From Brachionus koreanus (taxonomy: Eukaryota > Rotifera > Eurotatoria > Ploima > Brachionidae), in NCBI GenBank assembly GCA_016987375.1, contig PJRA01000160.1, positions 1,737,501 to 1,798,370 of the forward strand: DNA of 60,870 bases, in the 5' to 3' direction. Every line of letters begins with the position of its first letter. The stretch's first letter is position 1. The notes under the pieces are model-generated. The model worked only from the letters and a program-made list of their open reading frames with translations. It had not been told where the DNA came from and searched no databases. The position numbers and the translations under genes were made by a program. This document shows positions 1 to 10,650 of this stretch, piece by piece.

Positions 1-393
1 GCTAGAAAGTTTAATTGCCAATATACCTTTATCGGAAAGATTTTAAAAATTAAGAAAAAACACAAGAGACCTCATTTAAATGCTAACCAAGAGAAGGCAG
101 CAAGGCCAAAATGTCGTCGAATGCTTTTAAAATATAGCGGATATGAATTTATAATTGATGATGAATCATATTTGTCTACTTGTTCTTTACACTCTCACGC
201 GTGTAAAGAACAAGTAGTGAAATTATGCTAAAGTTTATGAGGGTGATTGAAAGGCAAAAATCTTAGGCAACTCGAAAACAAATTTCGCGTTTGCCAGAGC
301 AATACCGACCCAAAGGTTGTACAAGACCATGCCAAGAGTGTTCGCTCTAGGCTCGATAGCATACGTCGTCATGGACTTCAAAACCTTAAGTGA
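1..393 (+). pseudogene. Tc1/mariner-type transposase relic (internal deletion)
   Basis: Frame 1 is open from base 1 to the TAA at 229-231. It reads like the centre of a Tc1/mariner transposase: a basic stretch, then CRRMLLKYSGYEF and IIDDESYL, which resembles the first catalytic Asp region of the DDE/D domain. A second piece in the same frame (about 247-393, ending LDSIRRHGLQNLK then TGA) resembles the transposase C-terminus. The region with the remaining catalytic acids is missing between the two pieces, so the copy is dead. The 5' part lies outside the window. The family call is from motif memory. Confidence 0.6.
178..215. repeat. Perfect 15-bp hairpin inside the transposase relic
   Basis: ACTTGTTCTTTACAC at 178-192 is followed by an 8-base loop and its exact reverse complement at 201-215. 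It lies just after the DDESYL motif of the relic, where the transposase similarity breaks off. It may be a scar of a small templated inversion. Confidence 0.8.
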
Positions 394-837
394 TATTATT
401 TTTTCAAAATAGGAAAGTTCAGTTATAATTTAAAACAAATTTTAAAATTTCCTTTCAGATTTGTAAATAACTAAAAAAAATTTCTTTACATTATCTTCAA
501 CTAGTCCAACAATCAATGGAATGGAATGGCTGAGTCCTGCCTTAACATATCATCTAAAATTAAAAATTCCTTTTTAAATGAATTTAAATAAGGAAAGGAT
601 AATTTAATATTGATCATATTTGTTTAGATTTCAAACCCCATTATTTATCAATGTAAACAATGAAAAGCACAAATCTTGATTTTTTTGATTTATTTAGAAA
701 TTGTATCAAGACTTTATTGAATTATTTTTTAAAGAAATTTTAAAATTCAAAATAATTGTGTAAAAATAAAATTAAAAATAGTTAAAACCAATCTGAAGCA
801 AAATCTATTTATTTCTTTATGTTAATTAACTAAGTCT
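394..837. other. Gene-free AT-rich stretch with a short coding-like repeat
   Basis: No gene is seen. Bases 483-550, read on the minus strand, give YVKAGLSHSIPLIVGLVE. A close relative occurs at 49452-49523 (also minus), so this is probably a fragment of a dispersed transposon-encoded protein of unknown family. Confidence 0.4.
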
Positions 838-1947
838 TCAAGTGAAGAAAATACTTGAAAAATTTTTGTATCTAACGAAATTTAAATTTTTTCTATTCCA
901 ATAATTACTTTTAAATTTAACTTGATCACTTTTCGTATAAACATATAGATCTTTGAATGGATCAGGTCTATTCCACATTGCCATTATACCAAATCCAGAA
1001 TGACCAACGACTCCTGCATCACAATGCTGCATTAGATGAAAGTCGAGTATCACTTCTTCGAAGCTAGCACATCCATTTGATTTTGTTTTTTCAACGTGTA
1101 AACTTGAATTATCATTAAATACAACATTTAAATGCGAAAAAAATTTCTTCGCCTGCATTTTTACGTTTTCTCTATCCGAAGTGACGAATATCGAATATTT
1201 ATCGGTTGAATTTAAAAAAGTTTTATTAATAAAATACCAGTAGTCCATAGATGAATTTTTATCTGCTTGTCCTACATGTCCCGGATCTCCCATTCTCACT
1301 TGAGCACATATCACTTTCGTATCTGGGGTTGGTTTTAATTTTTTCAAGTAAAAATCATGCTTGAACTGTAAACGCTTATTCAGCTTAAACAACTTTTTAT
1401 ACCAACTATTCAGAAGATAGGCTATCTTAAATTCAGAATAGTTGTATCCAAGTTGTTCAATTGATTTTTTAAAGTTCTGATTTTCGGAAAGAGGATCTGA
1501 AAACATTATAGATCCTTTAATACTGATTAAGGAGTATTCAGTAAGATCTGACAAAAGAACTCTTACTGTTTTAAATTTCTTTAATAAACCAAAATTCCAA
1601 CCAACGTTAACAATTTTACTTGAGTTAAGTTTTTTTTTTGTCAATAATGAGTGATCCCAATTGATTTCGTTTGGCTCTAGGACATGCTTAAGATCACATT
1701 TTTTTGTCATTTTTATCAAAAACTTTCGATTTGTGATCAATGAAAAAGCATATGTTGACAGAAGACCTTTTAATCTATCGGCCCATCCTCCACAAATATC
1801 TGTATCAGTGCACATATACTGAATATATTTTTGATCTTCCTTTTTTTTAAAACTTAAGCTGTTTAAATTTAAAAAATAAAATAAAGAAATTGCAATTAGT
1901 AAAACAACTAGTATAAATAAAAATTGAAAAAGATTGTAATTTTTCAT
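838..1947 (-). CDS. Fucosyltransferase-like type II membrane glycosyltransferase
   Basis: Single-exon gene of 369 residues; ATG at 1945-1947, TGA at 838-840. A short cytoplasmic tail and one hydrophobic segment (about residues 7-27) suggest a Golgi type II membrane protein with a lumenal catalytic domain. Residues 52-61 (CGGWADRLKG), 214-222 (CAQVRMGDP) and 316-323 (HSGFGIMA) look like the nucleotide-sugar-binding motifs of the O-fucosyltransferase/NodZ-like superfamily: an early GG..DR region, an HxRxGD-like strand (the His is Gln here) and a late S/G-rich loop. Several N-glycosylation sequons are present. GDP-fucose as donor is inferred from the family; the acceptor cannot be told. Such intronless genes are often expanded in invertebrates. 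Decayed mobile DNA lies on both sides, but this ORF is intact. Confidence 0.65.
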   Translation of the reverse strand: MKNYNLFQFLFILVVLLIAISLFYFLNLNSLSFKKKEDQKYIQYMCTDTDICGGWADRLKGLLSTYAFSLITNRKFLIKMTKKCDLKHVLEPNEINWDHSLLTKKKLNSSKIVNVGWNFGLLKKFKTVRVLLSDLTEYSLISIKGSIMFSDPLSENQNFKKSIEQLGYNYSEFKIAYLLNSWYKKLFKLNKRLQFKHDFYLKKLKPTPDTKVICAQVRMGDPGHVGQADKNSSMDYWYFINKTFLNSTDKYSIFVTSDRENVKMQAKKFFSHLNVVFNDNSSLHVEKTKSNGCASFEEVILDFHLMQHCDAGVVGHSGFGIMAMWNRPDPFKDLYVYTKSDQVKFKSNYWNRKNLNFVRYKNFSSIFFT

Positions 1948-4468
1948 TCTTTTTATCTAAAAATTGAGCCATTTTATAAGGTTTACATTTATAAATTTTA
2001 TAATCATTATTTAAAAGCATTAGATATAAGAAAGAAAAGAGTAAAAATCATGTTGCTGCTGGTAATCTGAGAGAGTGAAGTTGGGAGCAATTAGTTGGAG
2101 CAGAGCATTTTTTTTAAATATATGCTTAAATAAACTTGATAGGAAGGATTGAAACAACAAAAAAAATTATTAACAAGAATTAACATTTTTTGTTAATTTC
2201 GACAAAAAAAAAATTTATAAAAAAATTTATTGATTATGTAAATTGATATTTTATATCAATTAAAAAAATTTAAAGTTTTAATTGCATCGCTCAGATGCAA
2301 TTAATTAACAAACTTGAGTTTCTCAAGATAGATTTTTAAATAAATCAGGGGCCTTTGGCCTTTGAATACTCCCCTGTATCTAAAAAGCATGTGTTTATTT
2401 GAAAATCTATTTTCAGAAACTCAATTTCGAATTAAATTTTTACGATTATATTAGATTTCCCAAATTAGTAAGTCTTCCTTTCTCTTATGTTTAGATATTA
2501 AGAAATAAAATTTTAATCAATGCTTTAATATATCATTACAATTATTATTTATTCAAATCTGGGTCCACAGTTTCGGCATACTTAAAAGTCTTATTTACAT
2601 ATTAAAAATCTCTTAAGCATACAATAGTTAAATCAAAACATATTAAGATAAAAAACATATAAAAAAAATTGAAAATCACAAAAAAAATATTTACCAGTTT
2701 TTTAAAAACATACTCAAAATTTTTAGAATTTAATATTTAAAAATTAGAAGTAATTTAAAAAACTTTTTTTTTTATTAATTTAACTGAATCGTGGGCACAA
2801 AATTACGTTAAACTATATTCTTGAATATTTAAAGATTCAGATAAATCAAATTTTTTTATACCAACTTAAATGAAAAAATTTTTGATTTTAAATATTATTT
2901 TAGATATATAATTATGAACATTTAATTCCATTTGCCGATTGGGAATTCAAATCAAAATAGATTTATCAAATTTGCATGAATTTTATATCATACTGAAACT
3001 TCGTGGCCAGAAAAAAGCTTGAAAGCATTATCAAAAATAAACTTTAAATTGAACCTAAGTTTGGCGAATAAGATGCATCTGATGGGGAACATGACTACCC
3101 TGGGAATCAAAGAGTAATTGAAGCAAAATATTACCGAAAAATCCAAAATTATTAGTTCAACTTTCTTCAGCTTTATATAGAGTTTGTAGAGCCAATTTGG
3201 AAAACAGATTTAAATCAAATCGACATTTATGGCTTTTAAAAATCTAATGATAGGTCACTTTCATCATTTAAATGGACATAATCATAAAATTAAAATATAG
3301 AAAACCAAAATACGCAAAGCTTCTTAAAATAGATATTCAGGTTTATGGACTGGATTGGATGCAACGAATTTGAATGCCTTCAAAGTTGAACTAATTAGTT
3401 ACTTAAGAAGAGGAACGGTCAGAAAAATATTTATTTGTATTTTTTTAGCAAACTTACACCTAAAAAATACTTTCTTAAATTAGGCTCTTGATATTTTTAT
3501 TAAATTACTAAGATCAGAAAATCTACGAAATTAGGTGTTAAAAATTTACAATTATATAAAAAATCATTTAAAATTAAAATTATAAGATTATATGATTTTT
3601 AAGAATTTAATTTTTTAATTTATTAATTAATAGTTCTACTATATTTTTGATACAATGTAAATTTTTTTAAATTAATGATTTATAACTGCTTTCAATTAAG
3701 TCTATTTGGGTTAACTGGGCAGTTTTTTTATTTTAATACAAACTCATGATTGTAAAACTTTAGTTAAATGATAATTAAAACTGATTCAATTCCTATTCAA
3801 CTACTTTATTTTTATTTTCATATTCAAATAAGAATTTTTAAAACTTTTTTTAAAATTGAAATAAAAAAAATGTGACATGATCCCTTTAAATCTTTTAAAA
3901 ACAATTAAAAATGAAAAAATGATTCTCAATATCGTGAGGGAGCTCTTAGTGTAAAATAAGGCACAATTTTATCTGGTTCCTTTAATAAAAATGGATTGCA
4001 ATTAGTCATTTAACTACTCAAAAATCAATATTTTGTCGCTCGAGCAACAAGCTTCCAAATTTTATTATTTCATTAAATTAATCATATTAAACTTTTTAAC
4101 GCGTATGTTATTTATTCTGGACTGCAGTGCTAAGAGAATGAATCGAGAATTTCATTATTATATTCGGAAAAAAAATCCACGATTAGCCTGACTATTTTTT
4201 AATTTAAAAAAAAATAATTTTTACTATTTTAAAACTAAATCTTATTTATAAAATTCTTCTCAGTTTTACCACTTCTCTTATAATGAAATTTTTACTTATT
4301 TGCAAAATTTGTTGATAATTATTTAACTCTTAGAAGCTCACTTCGTGGGAACTACCACCAGTAAGACCTCCCTTCAGTCTTACTCTCTTTTTCCTTGTTT
4401 AGCATTTCTCATCTTTCTCTCAACTGTTTCTCTAGCCTTTTCTTTGTTCGAACTCTTTTGGGTCTGAA
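1948..4468. other. Gene-free AT-rich spacer
   Basis: No reading frame with recognisable protein similarity on either strand. The only clear structure is the foldback at 2281-2424, listed separately. The rest is A/T-rich with many homopolymer runs. Positions 1948-2050 should hold the promoter of the glycosyltransferase, but no defined element can be called. Confidence 0.6.
2281..2424. repeat. Compound foldback (three nested or adjacent hairpins)
   Basis: First, ATTGCATC / GATGCAAT form an 8-bp hairpin at 2281-2301 with a 5-base loop. Second, arms 2314-2344 and 2394-2424 are inverted copies with two mismatches in the outer 23 bp. Third, CAGGGG at 2346-2351 faces CCCCTG at 2371-2376 inside the second stem. 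The inner part is more GC-rich than its surroundings. It could be a small MITE or a structured RNA; no coding potential is seen. Confidence 0.6.
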
Positions 4469-4906
4469 CATATACAGCAATGATTTGGTACGAGGATTTG
4501 ACGATATTTTTCGTAAAATAACGTTGTTATATGTAGAAGACTGAAATTTTGCGATAAATTTCGTAATATGACTTTTAAAATATTTTAGGTAAAATAACAA
4601 AATATTTCTTTTATTGGAAAATTAAACAGAAAAATAGCAAATTTAAATTCTATATGAAAAAATTAAAAAAAAAAAAAGTCAAAATCAATTGTTTTGTTGG
4701 CTTTTTTGAAAAACTGTATTTTTTAGTAAATTAACGTTATCTACCGTAAAAACACGTTATTTTTGTCAATTATCGTGATTATACCAAAATCATTTTTCGT
4801 TTTTTTACTAAATTTAACGTAAAATTTCAGTTTCTTACATATAATAACGTTTATTTACGTAAAATATTGTCAAATCGTCATAGCAAATCAATGCTTTGTC
4901 TATACT
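4469..4906. mobile_element. Long-inverted-repeat MITE (foldback type)
   Basis: The left third (about 4469-4560) and the right third (about 4815-4906) are imperfect reverse complements. Matching blocks include GACTGAAATTTTGCG-like, CGTAAAATAACGTT-like and GCAATGATTTGGTACGAGGATTTGAC-like segments. The middle is AT-rich and non-coding. No clear target-site duplication was found, so the superfamily is open. The 63-codon minus-strand frame at 4409-4600 overlaps the left arm and is not a gene. Confidence 0.55.
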
Positions 4907-6611
4907 TCTGTGTGACTCAATTTTTTTCAGCTTTTTGGCTTCTCCACAAGCTTGATGATTGAAGCATTCAAAAAATCAAGCATACCCGGGAAATTTTTAT
5001 TAATCTTCTTAATTAACTTATGCTTGCTTTTATTAGCTCCTTGTTATATCTAATCAATTACTCCCTCTGTTTTAGGCCTATTTTGCAAAGACAAAGGTGG
5101 TGCACAGCAGGTACCATGGTAGGACCATTTTTATTAATAAATTTTCAGCTGAAAATAAAAAAAATTTTTTTCTTTAATTAAATATTTATTTTTTTTTTAT
5201 TGAAAATAATCATCATTTTGGTATCAAAATAAGAAATATTTGCAATTGCAAATACACTTATAAGAAAACTGTGTTATAAGAAAGATTAACTGAAATTTTT
5301 TTGGCTAATTAAAATTGCTTCTAATTCGTTGAATAATAAGTTATTAATGGTTGGGATCATTTCCATCAACTTTTCTAATAAAAAAAAATTTTAAGATTAA
5401 AAATTTAAATATAATTGTTCGAAATTATTATACTATAAACTAGAATTGTTGTCGATGAGCTAAAAAAACTGTTGGTAACCGATTATCATAATTACAGTTT
5501 GAATTTGTGATTAGTTATATAAACCAATTTATGAAACTGGTTAAATATTTAAACCAGTTTTTAGTTCAAAATTAAACATGGTGTGAAGATACATGCACGT
5601 CTCCACTTTCCTCAAAATATATGAATAGACATTTAATTACCATGGCAATTCGCATGAAGTTTGCAAAACCACTACCTACAGCCTAAGGAGTACCAATAAA
5701 TAATTATATTTTCATTTCATTTATTGATTATTTTTCACTTTATACATGTTATTTTCCAATTAATCCAAAAAAAATTATAAAATTTATAAGTAATTATGAA
5801 AGTATTTGTATTTTGTTTTCTATTTTTTTATAATATTTGAGTTTTTTTGGTGCTTAATTAAAATTAGAAATAATTTGGCTGTGCAAGATTCCATAAGTTT
5901 TGAATCCTTGATCTTTTGCTTGCATTACTAACACATAAACCGTTCGGCAATACGGGCTTTTAATACTTCACATTACAATTAAAATGAAAGAATAAGACTG
6001 AATGCTTTTCTCAAAGAAAGTAATTTATTCAATTTTTATAAATATTAATATTGAACTTAATTACTACGTCGACGCTAACTCGTAGTTACAATAAACACTA
6101 AACATTTGAATTACAGCAAATGCTTAATAATAAAAAATTCAGTTAGATAAAATTTTAAAATCAAAAATCAAAAAAAATATCTCCTAGTCATAATTCTTTA
6201 ATAGTTGCTGAAAAAAAAATTTTCTTGAACCGAGTTAAGAAATTAGTCTTAAGAAGAATATCTTTTTATTCAAGATATATTTATTACAACAAAAAAACGA
6301 CTTTCAATTATTTTAATAGAATATTTTTTTCAAAAATTGAAATTTGCATTTAAACAAAATAAAATATAATAGGAAATTTTTTTATGTGAAGATCATTAAC
6401 TAGAGGTTGTCTTGAATTAGGAAATTTATTTGAAATGAATATCTTTTTATTTATTGACGATTTAAAATAATTTATAGAAGAAAATTTTTTCTCAATAATA
6501 TTTCATTTGATAAAGTTGGTTAAAATTTTGGAAAAAAAAACCATATAAAAAATATTTTTGATTTTTGAATCAAACAAAAATAAACGAAAGGCCATTAAAT
6601 TTTCTAAATTT
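4907..6611. other. Gene-free spacer downstream of CCT7
   Basis: No gene recognised. It holds a weak tRNA-like sequence (5881-5957, minus) and otherwise low-complexity AT-rich DNA. The 3' UTR and poly(A) site of CCT7 should lie near 6500-6611. Confidence 0.5.
5881..5957 (-). pseudogene. tRNA-like or tRNA-SINE-head relic
   Basis: On the minus strand there is an A-box-like TTGCCGAACGGTTTA and, about 35 bases later, a degenerate B-box-like GGATTCAAAAC. The spacing suits a tRNA. The acceptor stem does not pair well, so this is at most a decayed tRNA or SINE head. The call is weak. Confidence 0.3.
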
Positions 6612-8376
6612 TCACATTGGTCTTCCTCGTCCACCACCCGGATAAGGTCTATTTGCAACTGAATCTCCTTGATTAGCTCTTGGTGCTTTAATTGTTTCAT
6701 CAATGCTCAGAATCAAACAAGCAGCTTCTGAAGCAGCTGTTAATGAATTTATCTTGACAACAGCTGGCTCCCAAACAGTTGCAGAAAAATTATCAGCAAT
6801 GTCCTCTCTGTTTATGTCAACTCCAAACCAAATGCCACCTTCAGAATGCTTTTGGCGAAGTTTGTTCAAAATATCGGTCGCATCAAAGCCAGCATTTTCA
6901 CAAAGTTGTCTTGGAATCACCTCAAATGCACGAGCCAATGCTGAAATGATAATCTGTTCTTTTCCAGCAATAGTTTTTGAATAATCTCTGAGAAATTTGG
7001 AAATTTCCATTTCAATGGCACCGCCACCAGCCACAATTGCATCGTTCTTTACCGCACGTCTCACGATCATGATGGCGTCGTGCAAAGACCTCTCGGTTTC
7101 TTCGATGAATTGCTCAGCGCCTCCTCTCAAAATGAACGTGCATGTCTTAGCCTGAGGGCATCCAGTGAACAAATTGTATCTTTCTCCTCCTATTTGCATC
7201 TCTTCAAAAAAAGCACATGAGCCGAGCACACTGCGATCCAAATTTTCTACTGTGGATTGAATGGCACCACCGCAAGCTTTCATTGTTCTCTTCAAATCTT
7301 CTTCTGATACTCGACCGGCACAGAATAGATCTCGGTCGGCAAAGTACTGAGTGGCCACGTCTCCAATTGGAAGCCTACTTAGGACTACTTTGGCGCCGCT
7401 TTTGTATATTTTTTCTAGCTTGTCATATAAAATTTGCCATTCGGCATCCACTATGTTCTGGTATTCTTCAACACTGTCGACTCTAATCTCAGCATTGTCT
7501 CTTTCAGCTTTTAGTTCAAGCTCAATATTGAGCAAAGCTATTAGTGGATTTTCATATTTTTTGGGCTGCATTTCGAAACCAGCATAGGAAAAAGTTTTCT
7601 TAAATGCTACACCAGCTACCAGACGAGAATCTTCGAGAGCACCACCTTGGACTTTCTTTATACCGATCATGTTCAATGGCAGCAATTCATCCAGAAGCAT
7701 TACAGCATCTACGACCATATTTGCAAAAAAGTCTTTGCTATGTGCCACTAATTTAGAACTTAAAGTAGTCGCAGCACATTTAGTCAATAGACTTCGCTGT
7801 TCTTCTTTATTTTCTTTATTTAATTTTATAGATATTTCTCTTATTTTATCTACTGCCATTCTACTGCCCAATCTCAATGATTTTATTATAACTTGTGGGT
7901 GAACTCCTTCTTCAATAAATTGCTTGCAATTTTTTAAAATTTCAGTAGCCAAAAGCACAACACTGGTGGTGCCATCTCCTACTTCGGCATCTTGCGATTT
8001 GGCTATGTCGACTAGAGTCTTGCCAGCTGGATGAACAACCTCTAATAAGTTCATGATTGTGGCACCATCATTTGAAATAGTAGTTTTACCTAAAAATAAA
8101 AATAGAATAAAGTTAATTTTAAATTATCTTTGTTATCGGGACTACTTTTGGAGTCAACAATCAGTTTGTCCATGCCTCTGGGACCTAGAGTCGAGCGAAC
8201 AGCCTCGGCTATGGCAGAACAAGCATTTATATTGCTGATGATTTGAGGTTTTCCTTGGGAAGTGTCAGTTCCTTCTTTGAGCAAAATAATTTGTGGTTGC
8301 TTGATTTAATAAAATATTTAATATAATATTTTGTTTAACTAAAAAAAAAAAGATAAAATTGAAAAATATGTACCAT
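6612..8376 (-). CDS. CCT7: T-complex protein 1 subunit eta (CCT7)
   Basis: Subunit of the eukaryotic cytosolic chaperonin TRiC/CCT, which folds actin, tubulin and WD-repeat proteins by ATP-driven cycles. Three exons on the minus strand: 8376-8374 (ATG alone), 8299-8146 and 8089-6612. Introns are 74 and 56 bp, and the joined CDS is 1635 bp (544 aa; the human protein is 543). Group II chaperonin ATP motifs are present: GPRGMDK (40-46), NDGAT (59-63) and GDGTTS (90-95). The stretch around VQGGALEDS and the Gly/Arg-rich C-terminus (GGGRGRPM) identify the eta subunit. The start was chosen because the frame is open back to an acceptor at 8300, no in-frame ATG is nearer the conserved N-terminus, and an ATG directly followed by GTAC lies upstream; the result, [12 protein letters not shown], fits the family. 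The one-codon first exon is inferred. Confidence 0.95.
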
Positions 8377-8979
8377 TTTTTAGTTCAATTAGCAGTTTTT
8401 TAATCTAAAAAATGGAATTTTCGGTATTGGTTTTAATTAAAATAAGATTTGAAAAAAATGTGCTTTAATACAGAATTCAAATTTTGCTAAAAAATAAAAA
8501 GTTATTTGTGAGATATCAGATAAATTATAATTTTTCTCAAATTGGTACTTGAATGAGACTAAAAAAAAAAATTTGAATTGAATTTTTTTTTTGAAATGCG
8601 TTGATATGGGGATTAGTTTTTGAGTTCTGTAAAGGTTGTGTTTTTATTTAAATATGAGAGCATGCATATGAAACGAATTTAAAATAGTGTTGCGCAGAAA
8701 GCATGTTTCTAGCTGTATTTTATTTACTACAGCATATTTACTTGGTAAAGAGAAAAAATCAGTCTTAGAAAAAGTTAAAAAAGTTTCGACATGATTGAAA
8801 ATTTTTTTTTCATCAGTTAAATAATTTTTTTTAGTTGCTTTTATTAAACTATTAATTATTTTAATTTTTTAAAACAAGATTAGGTCATTTTGGTATAATT
8901 TTAAAAACTGTAGCAATTCGTCAAAATTAAATTTAATTTTCCAATTAGGTTGAGCTATTTAATTTAACAAAAATCAACG
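8377..8979. other. CCT7 upstream region, no gene seen
   Basis: AT-rich DNA between the CCT7 start and a LINE relic. It must hold the CCT7 promoter and 5' UTR, but no defined motif can be assigned. Confidence 0.4.
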
Positions 8980-9800
8980 GTAAGCTTTTGGTGTGGCTCG
9001 AAAATTTTCTACAAGATAGGAAACAGAGAGTAGTTATAAGTCTGTATGAATCTGATTGGATTGATGTGCTAAGTGAGGTTCCACAAGGTTCAGTTCTTGG
9101 TCCGTTATTATTCTTGATCTTCATAAATGATTTACCAGAGCTCAGAGCTAGTAAGTCACTTTTGTAAGCTGTTTGCGGAAGACAGCAAATTGATTAGTGT
9201 CATTAGAAATACTAGTGATCAAACGCTAATTCAAGATGACATTGACAAGATGGTTGAGTGGTCAGAGCGTTGGAGTATGTGATTTGATGAGTCCAAGTTT
9301 AAAGTAATGTATGTTGGCAACTCAAAGATAGCTTGGCATGAAATCTTAATTTTAGATGCGAATAATATTAGAGTTAAAGCTTAAACTACTACTGAGTGCG
9401 ATCATGGTGTAATGTTGAACAACAAACTTAAATGGAATGATCAAATTAATAGCTGTGTTAAACAAGCTTGCTTGGTATGCTCAAGAAAACCTTTGTGTAT
9501 TGGGATGTTCAGTCATTTTTGCAACTTTACAAAACATATGTTAGACCGCATCTAGAATACTATGCGCCTGTCTGGAATCCTTATTTAAAGAAGGTTATAT
9601 TTAGACTAGAACAAGTACAAAGACGAGCAACGAAAAAAAATTTTTGCTCAACAAATAAAAAACTTCAAGACTAGCTTATTTGGGTTTAGAAACTCTTTAA
9701 GAAAGGTGAGAGCGTGGAGATCTGATTCAATTTTATAAAATTCACAACAAATAAAATCATGTCAATTGGTATTAAGATGCAGAACTTATGAGTTAAGTGA
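8980..9800 (+). pseudogene. Non-LTR retrotransposon (jockey/CR1-like) reverse transcriptase relic
   Basis: Successive plus-strand frames give [16 protein letters not shown], then [20 protein letters not shown], a degenerate FADD box (FAEDSKL), NNKLKWNDQI, and the C-terminal LYKTYVRPHLEYYAPVWNP and LEQVQRRATK blocks. This order is typical of a LINE RT domain and thumb. In-frame stops and frameshifts (for example near 9158, 9281 and 9382) show that it is dead, and the 5' half (endonuclease) is absent. A closely related copy lies inverted at 23741-24380. Confidence 0.85.
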
Positions 9801-10650
9801 ATAATGAAGGATTTTTATTCACTATTAGGAAAATCGATTGACAACTAGCCCTAGTTCATCAACATAAGTACTCTGAAAGCGTTTCACAAGCATCGAATAT
9901 TCGACTGTTTACAGCCATCAATTTAGGAAAATGTTGCTGTCGTATCATTAGCATTTAACAATTGTCTCTCTGCGATTTCTTTGCAGAAAATAAGATAAAA
10001 AAATTTTCTAGCGTTATAAACCATTAAAATACAAATTTCTTAATAATGATTTGATATACATTTTTAGCAATATAAATCTTTTTCTTTTTTTGCAACAATC
10101 ATGAGATTAATTTAACGATCTGATAACTTTTTACTGTGGTATCAGGAATTCTGATTCAGACTGATTAATTTGAATAAAGATATATAAAAATAAAAATTTA
10201 TTTATGAAATCGACAATTATTTATTAAAGGATGTTTTTCAAAAATTCATAAAATAAATGATATCATTTAACATAGAACTATAAATTAAAATTAGAGTGTA
10301 TACATTGATAAATAGCTAATTCATATCACTGATGCTCAAAAAATAGATAGAAATAAAAATATTATAAGTAATAAAGTTTAAAGAAATAATTTTTTGAACA
10401 CAAATCGAAGTACTGAAATACTATTAAAATTCATTTGAATCAAAAAAAAAATAAAATTGACAAGTTTAATAAAATTACAATGAATTTTTTATTTGTTATT
10501 GAATTATTAAAAAAAAAAAATTTTTTTATAACCCTAATATTCATTCCACACTTTAATTCAGAGACATTATTATTATAAAAAAAATAAATAAATCAGTTAA
10601 CTTTCAAAACGATTCAAATTTAATTCTAAATGAACGCATGTAAAAGTAGA
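9801..10650. other. Gene-free spacer
   Basis: AT-rich. The first 150 bp may be further decayed LINE 3' sequence. No other structure seen. Confidence 0.4.

Noticed and set aside
4409..4600. 63-codon minus-strand frame starting MLFYLKYFK
   Set aside because: It overlaps the left arm of the foldback MITE and has no protein-like conservation.
6503..7902. Several small frames on both strands over CCT7
   Set aside because: They are shadows of the CCT7 coding exon; none has its own similarity.
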